Source: Chrysomallon squamiferum
Taxonomy: Eukaryota; Mollusca; Gastropoda; Neomphalida; Peltospiridae
Direction: 5' to 3'
Length of the DNA stretch: 64,000 nt
NCBI GenBank assembly: GCA_012295275.1
Contig: CM022679.1
Coordinates: 31,551,337 to 31,615,336, forward strand
The position numbers and the translations under genes were made by a program. The notes under the pieces were generated by a model, which saw only the letters and a program-made list of their open reading frames with translations, did no database searches and was not told the DNA's origin. This document shows, one piece after another, positions 58,701-64,000 of the stretch; the stretch's first letter is position 1; every line of letters starts with the position of its first letter.

Positions 58701-61700
58701 TTAGGTTAAATTTATTATTATTTTAGATTTAGTTATCTGTTTACCCTTATTACTAGGGTTAAATTTAGTATTATTTAGTTATTTAGTTATCTTTTTACCT
58801 TATGACTAGGGTTAAAGTAGTATTATTATTATATTTTAGATTTAGTTATCTGTTTTACCTTATGACTAGGGGGTAAATTTAGGGTTATTTAGTTATCTGT
58901 TTTTTATTTTAGGTTTTATTTTATTTATTAGTTTTACCTTATGTATTAGGGTTAAAGTTTAGTATTATGGTTAGATTTATTTATCTGTTTACCTTATGAC
59001 TAGGGTTAAAGTTAGTATTATGGTTAGATTTATTTATCTGTTTACCTTATGACTAGGGTTAAAGTTAGTATTATGGTTAGATTTAGTTATCTGTTTACCT
59101 TATGACTAGGGTTAAAGTTAGTATTATGGTTAGATTTAGTTATCTGTTTACCTTTATAGGGTTAAAGTTAGTATTATTATTTAGTTATCTGTTTACCTTA
59201 TTACTAGGGTTAAAGTTAGTATTATGGTTAGATTTAGTTATCTGTTTTACCTTTGACTAGGGTTAAAGTTAGTATTATGATTTTTATTGTTTTTATTTAT
59301 TATTTTATTTAGTTATCTGTTTTATGACTAGGGTTAAAGTTAGTATTATGGTTAGATTTAGTTATCTGTTTACCTTATGACTAGGGTTAAAGTTAGTATT
59401 ATGGTTAGATTTAGTTATCTGTTTACCTTATGACTAGGGTTAAAGTTAGTATTATGGTTAGATTTAGTTATCTGTTTACCTTATGACTAGGGTTAAAGTT
59501 AGTATTATGGTTAGATTTAGTTATCTGTTTACCTTATTATGACTAGGGTTAATTTTAGTATTTTGTTTTAGATTTAGTTATCTGTTTTATTATTACTAGG
59601 TTAAAGTTTATTATGGTTAGATTTATTATCTGTTTAGTTTTAGGGTTTAGTTTTATTTAGATTTTTACCTTTTATGACTAGGGTTAAAGTTTTATTATGG
59701 TTAGATTTTAGTTTATCTTTTACCTTATTACTAGGGTTAAAGTTATTATTATTAGATTTAGTTTTCTGTTTACCTTATGACTAGGGTTAAAGTTAGTATT
59801 ATGATTTTAGATTTATTTTTGTTTTTGTTAGGGTTATGTTATTAGGGTTAATTTAGTTATCTGTTATTATGGTTAGATTTAGTTATCTTTTTATCTGTTT
59901 ATGACTAGGGTTAAAGTTAATTATGGTTAGATTTTAGATTTTTGTTTATCTTTTTAGGGTTAAAGTTAGATTATGGTTAGTTAAAGTTAGTATTTATTAT
60001 TTAGATTTAGTTATCTGTTTTACCTTATGTTTAGGGTTAAATTTAGTATTTTTTTTTTTAGTTATCTTTTTACCTTATGACTAGGGTTAGTTATTTTAGT
60101 ATTTTGGATTTAGATTTAGTTATCTGTTTACTAGGGTTTATGGTTAGGGTTAATTATGTTATTTATTATTTTTTAGATTTAGTTATCTGTTTTAGTTAGT
60201 ATTATGGTTAGATTTAGTGTTTATTTAGTTATTATGGTTATTTGGTTTATTTGTTTTTACCTTATTACTAGGGTTAAAGTTAGTATTATGGTTAGATTTA
60301 GTTATCTGTTTACCTTATGACTAGGGTTAAAGTTAGTATTATGGTTAGATTTAGTTATCTGTTTACCTTATGACTAGGGTTAAAGTTAGTATTATGGTTA
60401 GATTTAGTTATCTGTTTACCTTATGACTAGGGTTAAAGTTAGTATTATGGTTATATTTATTTATTTGTTTACCTTATGACTAGGGTTAAAGTTAGTATTA
60501 TGGTTAGATTTAGTTATTTGTTTTACCTTATGACTAGGTTAAAAGTATTTTAGTTTTGGTTAGATTTATCTGTTTACCTTATGATTAGGGTTAAAGTTAG
60601 TATTATGGTTAGATTTAGTTATCTGTTTACCTTATTACTAGGTTTAAGTTTATTATTATGATTTTTATTTTTTTTTTTTATCTAGGGTTTACCTTATGGT
60701 TATGGTTATTTAGTTTATCTGTTTACCTTATTTGGTTTTTAGTATTATTTAGATTTATTTTATCTGTTTCTGTTTTATTACTAGGTTTTATTTTATTATG
60801 TTTTAGATTTAGTTATCTGTTTACTTTATGATTTAGGGTTAAAGTTTTTAGTATTATGGTTAGATTTAGTTATCTGTTTACCTTATGACTAGGGTTAAAG
60901 TTAGTATTATGGTTAGATTTAGTTATCTGTTTACCTTATGACTAGGGTTAAAGTTAGTATTATGGTTAGATTTAGTTATCTGTTTACCTTATGACTAGGG
61001 TTAAAGTTAGTATTATGGTTAGATTTATTTTTGTTATTTTACCTTATGACTAGGGTTATGAGTTAGGGTTAATTTTATTATTATGTTTTAGATTTAGTTA
61101 TCTTTTACCTTTTACCTTATGACTAGGGTTAAAGTTAGTATTATGGATTTAGATTGTTTATCTGTTTACTTTTATTAGGGTTAAAGTTAGTATTATGGTT
61201 ATTTAGTTATCTGTTTACTTTATGACTAGGTTAAAGTTAGTATTATGGTTAGATTTAGTTATTGTTTTTACCTTATGACTAGGGTTAAAGTTAGTATTAT
61301 GGTTAGATTTAGTTATCTGTTTACCTTTTTATGACTAGGGTTAAAAGTTATTATTATGGTTTTATTTGTTTCTTTTACCTTATGACTAGGGTTAAAGTTA
61401 GTTATTATGGTTAGATTTAGTTATCTTTTTACCTTATGACTAGGGTTAAAGTTAGTATTATGGTTAGATTTAGTTATCTGTTTTTTTATTATGACTAGGG
61501 TTAAAGTTAGTATTATGGTTAGATTTAGTTATCTGTTTACCTTATGACTAGGGTTAAAGTTAGTATTATATTTAGATTAGTTTATCTTTTTTATGACTAG
61601 GGTTAAAGTTAGTATTATGGTTATGATTTAGTTATTTAGTTATCTGTTTTACCTTATGGTTAAAGGGTTAAAAGTTAGTATTATGGTTAGATTTTTTTTC

Positions 61701-64000
61701 TTTTTACCTTATGAGTTAGGGTTAAAGTTATTATTATGGTTAGATTTAGTTATCTGTTTTATTATTATTAAAGTTAGGGTTAAGATTTTAGTGTTTATTT
61801 ATTTATTGTTTTAGTATTTAGATTTTAGTTTTTGTTTACCTTATGACTAGGGTTAAAGTTATTATTATGTTTTAGATTTAGTTTATCTGTTTACCTTATG
61901 ACTAGGGTTAAAGTTTTTATGGTTAAAGTTATTTTTATATGTTAGGTTAATTTTTAGTTATTTGTTTTATTTAGTTATCTGTTTAGGGTTAAAGTTTATT
62001 ATGGTTAGATTTAGTTATTTGTTTACCTTATGACTAGGGTTAAAGTTAGTATTATGGATTTAGATTTAGTTATCTGTTTTACCTTATGACTAGGGTTAAA
62101 GTTAGTATTATGGTTAGATTTAGTTATCTGTTTACCTTATGACTAGGGTTAAAGTTAGATTATTTTAGATTTAGTTTATCTACCTTTTACCTTATGTTAA
62201 AGGGTTAAAGTTAGTATTATGGTTAGATTTAGTTATCTTTTTTACTTTTATGACTAGGGTTAAAAGTTAGTATTATTATTTAGATTTAGTTATCTGTTTA
62301 CCTTATGACTAGGGTTAAAGTTAGTATTATGGTTAGATTTAGTTATCTGTTTACCTTATGACTAGGGTTAAAGTTAGTATTATGGTTAGATTTAGTTATC
62401 TGTTTTACCTTTATTTAGGGTTAAAGTTATTTATTATTGGTTAGATTTAGTTATCTTTTACTTTTATGATTAGGGTTAAAGTTATTATTATGGTTAGATT
62501 TTATTTATCTGTTTTTTACCTTATTTTAGGGTTGTTTATTTATTTGGATTTAGATTTAGTTATCTGTTTACCTTATGAGTTAGGGTTAAAGTTTATTATG
62601 GTTAGATTTAGTTTATTGTTTTACCTTTTATGACTAGGGTTTAAAGTTAGTATTATGGTTAGATTTAGTTATCTGTTTACCTTATGACTAGGGTTAAAGT
62701 TAGTATTATGGTTAGTTTTTAGTTTATTTGTTTTTTATTTTAGGGTTAAAGTTATATTACTAGGGTTAATCTGTTTAGTATTTATTTAGATTTAGTTTAT
62801 TTGTTTACCTTATGACTAGGGTTAAATTTAGTTATTATATTAGATTTAGATTTTAGTTATCTGTTTACTTTTATGACTAGGGTTAAATTTAGTATTATGG
62901 ATTTAGATTTAGTTATCTGTTTTACCTTATGACTAGGGTTAAAGTTATTATTTTGGATTTAGTTATTTTATTTTCTGTTTTTTTATGACTAGGGTTTAGT
63001 ATTATGGTTAGATTTAGTTTTACCTTTTATTGTTTTATTATGTTATTTTTATGGTAGTTATTTAGTTTTATCTTTTTTATTTTACTAGGGTTAAAGTTGT
63101 TATTATTTGGTTAGATTTATTTATCTGTTTTAGTTTATTACTAGGGTTAAATTTATTTATTATGGATTTAGATTTATTTATCTGTTTGTTTACCTTATGA
63201 CTAGGGTTAAAGTTTAGTATTATGATTTAGATTTAGTTATCTGTTTACCTTATGACTAGGGTTAAAGTTAGTAATTGGTTATGATTTAGTTATTTGTTTA
63301 TTTGTTTTTACCTTATGACTAGGGTTAAAGTTAGTATTTGGTTAGATTTATTTATTTGTTTACCTTATGACTAGGGTTAAAGTTAGTATTATGGTTAGAT
63401 TTAGTTATCTGTTTATTATTATGGTTAATTTAGTTTATCTGTTTAGTTATGACTAGGGTTAATTTTATTATTATGTATTATTTAGATTTAGTTATCTTTT
63501 TACCTTATTACTAGGGTTAAAGTTAGTATTATGGTTAGATTTTTTTATCTGTTTTACCTTATGACTAGGGTTAAAGTTAGTATTATGGTTGGTTAGATTT
63601 AGTTATCTGTTTTACCTTATTACTAGGGTTAAATTTATTATTATGGTTTTATTTAGTTTTATCTTTTTACCTTATGACTAGGGTTAAAGTTAGTATTATT
63701 TAGATTTAGATTTTTTTTATATCTTTTACCTTATGACTAGGGTTAAAGTTAGTATTATGGTTAGATTTAGTTATCTGTTTTACCTTATGACTAGGGTTAA
63801 AAGTTAGTATTATGGTTAGATTTTTAGTTATTTACCTTTTACCTTATGACTAGGGTTAAAGTTATTATTATGGTTAGATTTAGTTATCTGTTTTACCTTT
63901 TGGTTAGGGTTAAATTTAGTTATCTGTTTTTGTTGTTATTATGTTTAGGGTTAAAGTTAGTATTATGGTTAGATTTAGTTATCTGTTTACTTTTATGGGT
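49725..64000. repeat. Satellite array, ~53-bp monomer with a TAGGGTTA core
   Basis: The consensus monomer begins TTAGTATTATGGTTAGATTT, continues AGTTATCTGTTTACCTTATG and ends ACTAGGGTTAAAG (53 bases). Length alone suggests about 270 monomers to the window end. The plus strand is G/T-rich with few C. Monomers near 49.7-50.4 kb are nearly identical. Many later ones show homopolymer-length changes (gttttacc for gtttacc, ttttt runs), dropped segments and T-rich patches, for example near 53.3, 58.3 and 60.1 kb. No coding region exists; ORFs here are repeat translations. Confidence 0.95.

Overview
The window is eukaryotic DNA: very A+T-rich, with no operons or long ORFs, tiny exons bounded by GT/AG signals, and many microsatellites, namely (CT/GA)n, (AAT/AAC)n, (GATA/GACA)n, (ACAT/GTAT)n and ACACAT mixtures. 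This repeat mix and a secreted SRCR domain suggest a lophotrochozoan animal. A cephalopod mollusc is my first guess. A trematode is the main alternative, because the gene architecture resembles schistosome micro-exon genes (MEGs). The species cannot be settled from this sequence, and no known gene symbol applies.

Most of 1-49,524 is a tandem, partly inverted cluster of one gene family that I did not recognise. The genes are A (2,861-6,121), B (8,847-12,038), C (5'-truncated, 22,021-23,379), an exon-1 stub at 26,675, D (minus strand, 27,003-30,483), E (40,196-43,309) and F (46,246-49,309, cut by a gap). Each intact copy has a signal-peptide exon, in-frame microexons of 6, 15 or 21 nt, a conserved 48-nt exon, a 47/50-nt exon and a 41-nt terminal exon. 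The exons of A, B, D and E join in frame to small secreted basic proteins of roughly 84-92 residues. F does the same as far as the gap.

Two other coding loci lie between the units. At 33,735-35,562 a signal-peptide exon is followed by four tandem copies of a 39-nt exon, each encoding a 13-residue repeat with a Lys-Arg site in three of the four copies. It looks like a propeptide or neuropeptide-type precursor built by exon duplication. At 44,346-44,890 two exons encode most of an SRCR domain. Their entry phase matches the penultimate exon of gene E, so E may have a long SRCR-containing isoform.

The rest is flanking DNA of the repeat unit, a triplicated non-coding block (13.4-16.9 kb), a nested +,-,-,+ palindrome (18.5-21.2 kb), an inverted block (26.7-33.3 kb), a 200-N scaffold gap (49,525-49,724), and a 14-kb satellite of about 53-bp monomers carrying a telomere-like TAGGGTTA core (49,725-64,000). 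No rRNA, tRNA, CRISPR or transposase/reverse-transcriptase gene was seen. All exon calls come from reading splice signals, phase and paralogue comparison by eye; there is no transcript evidence.
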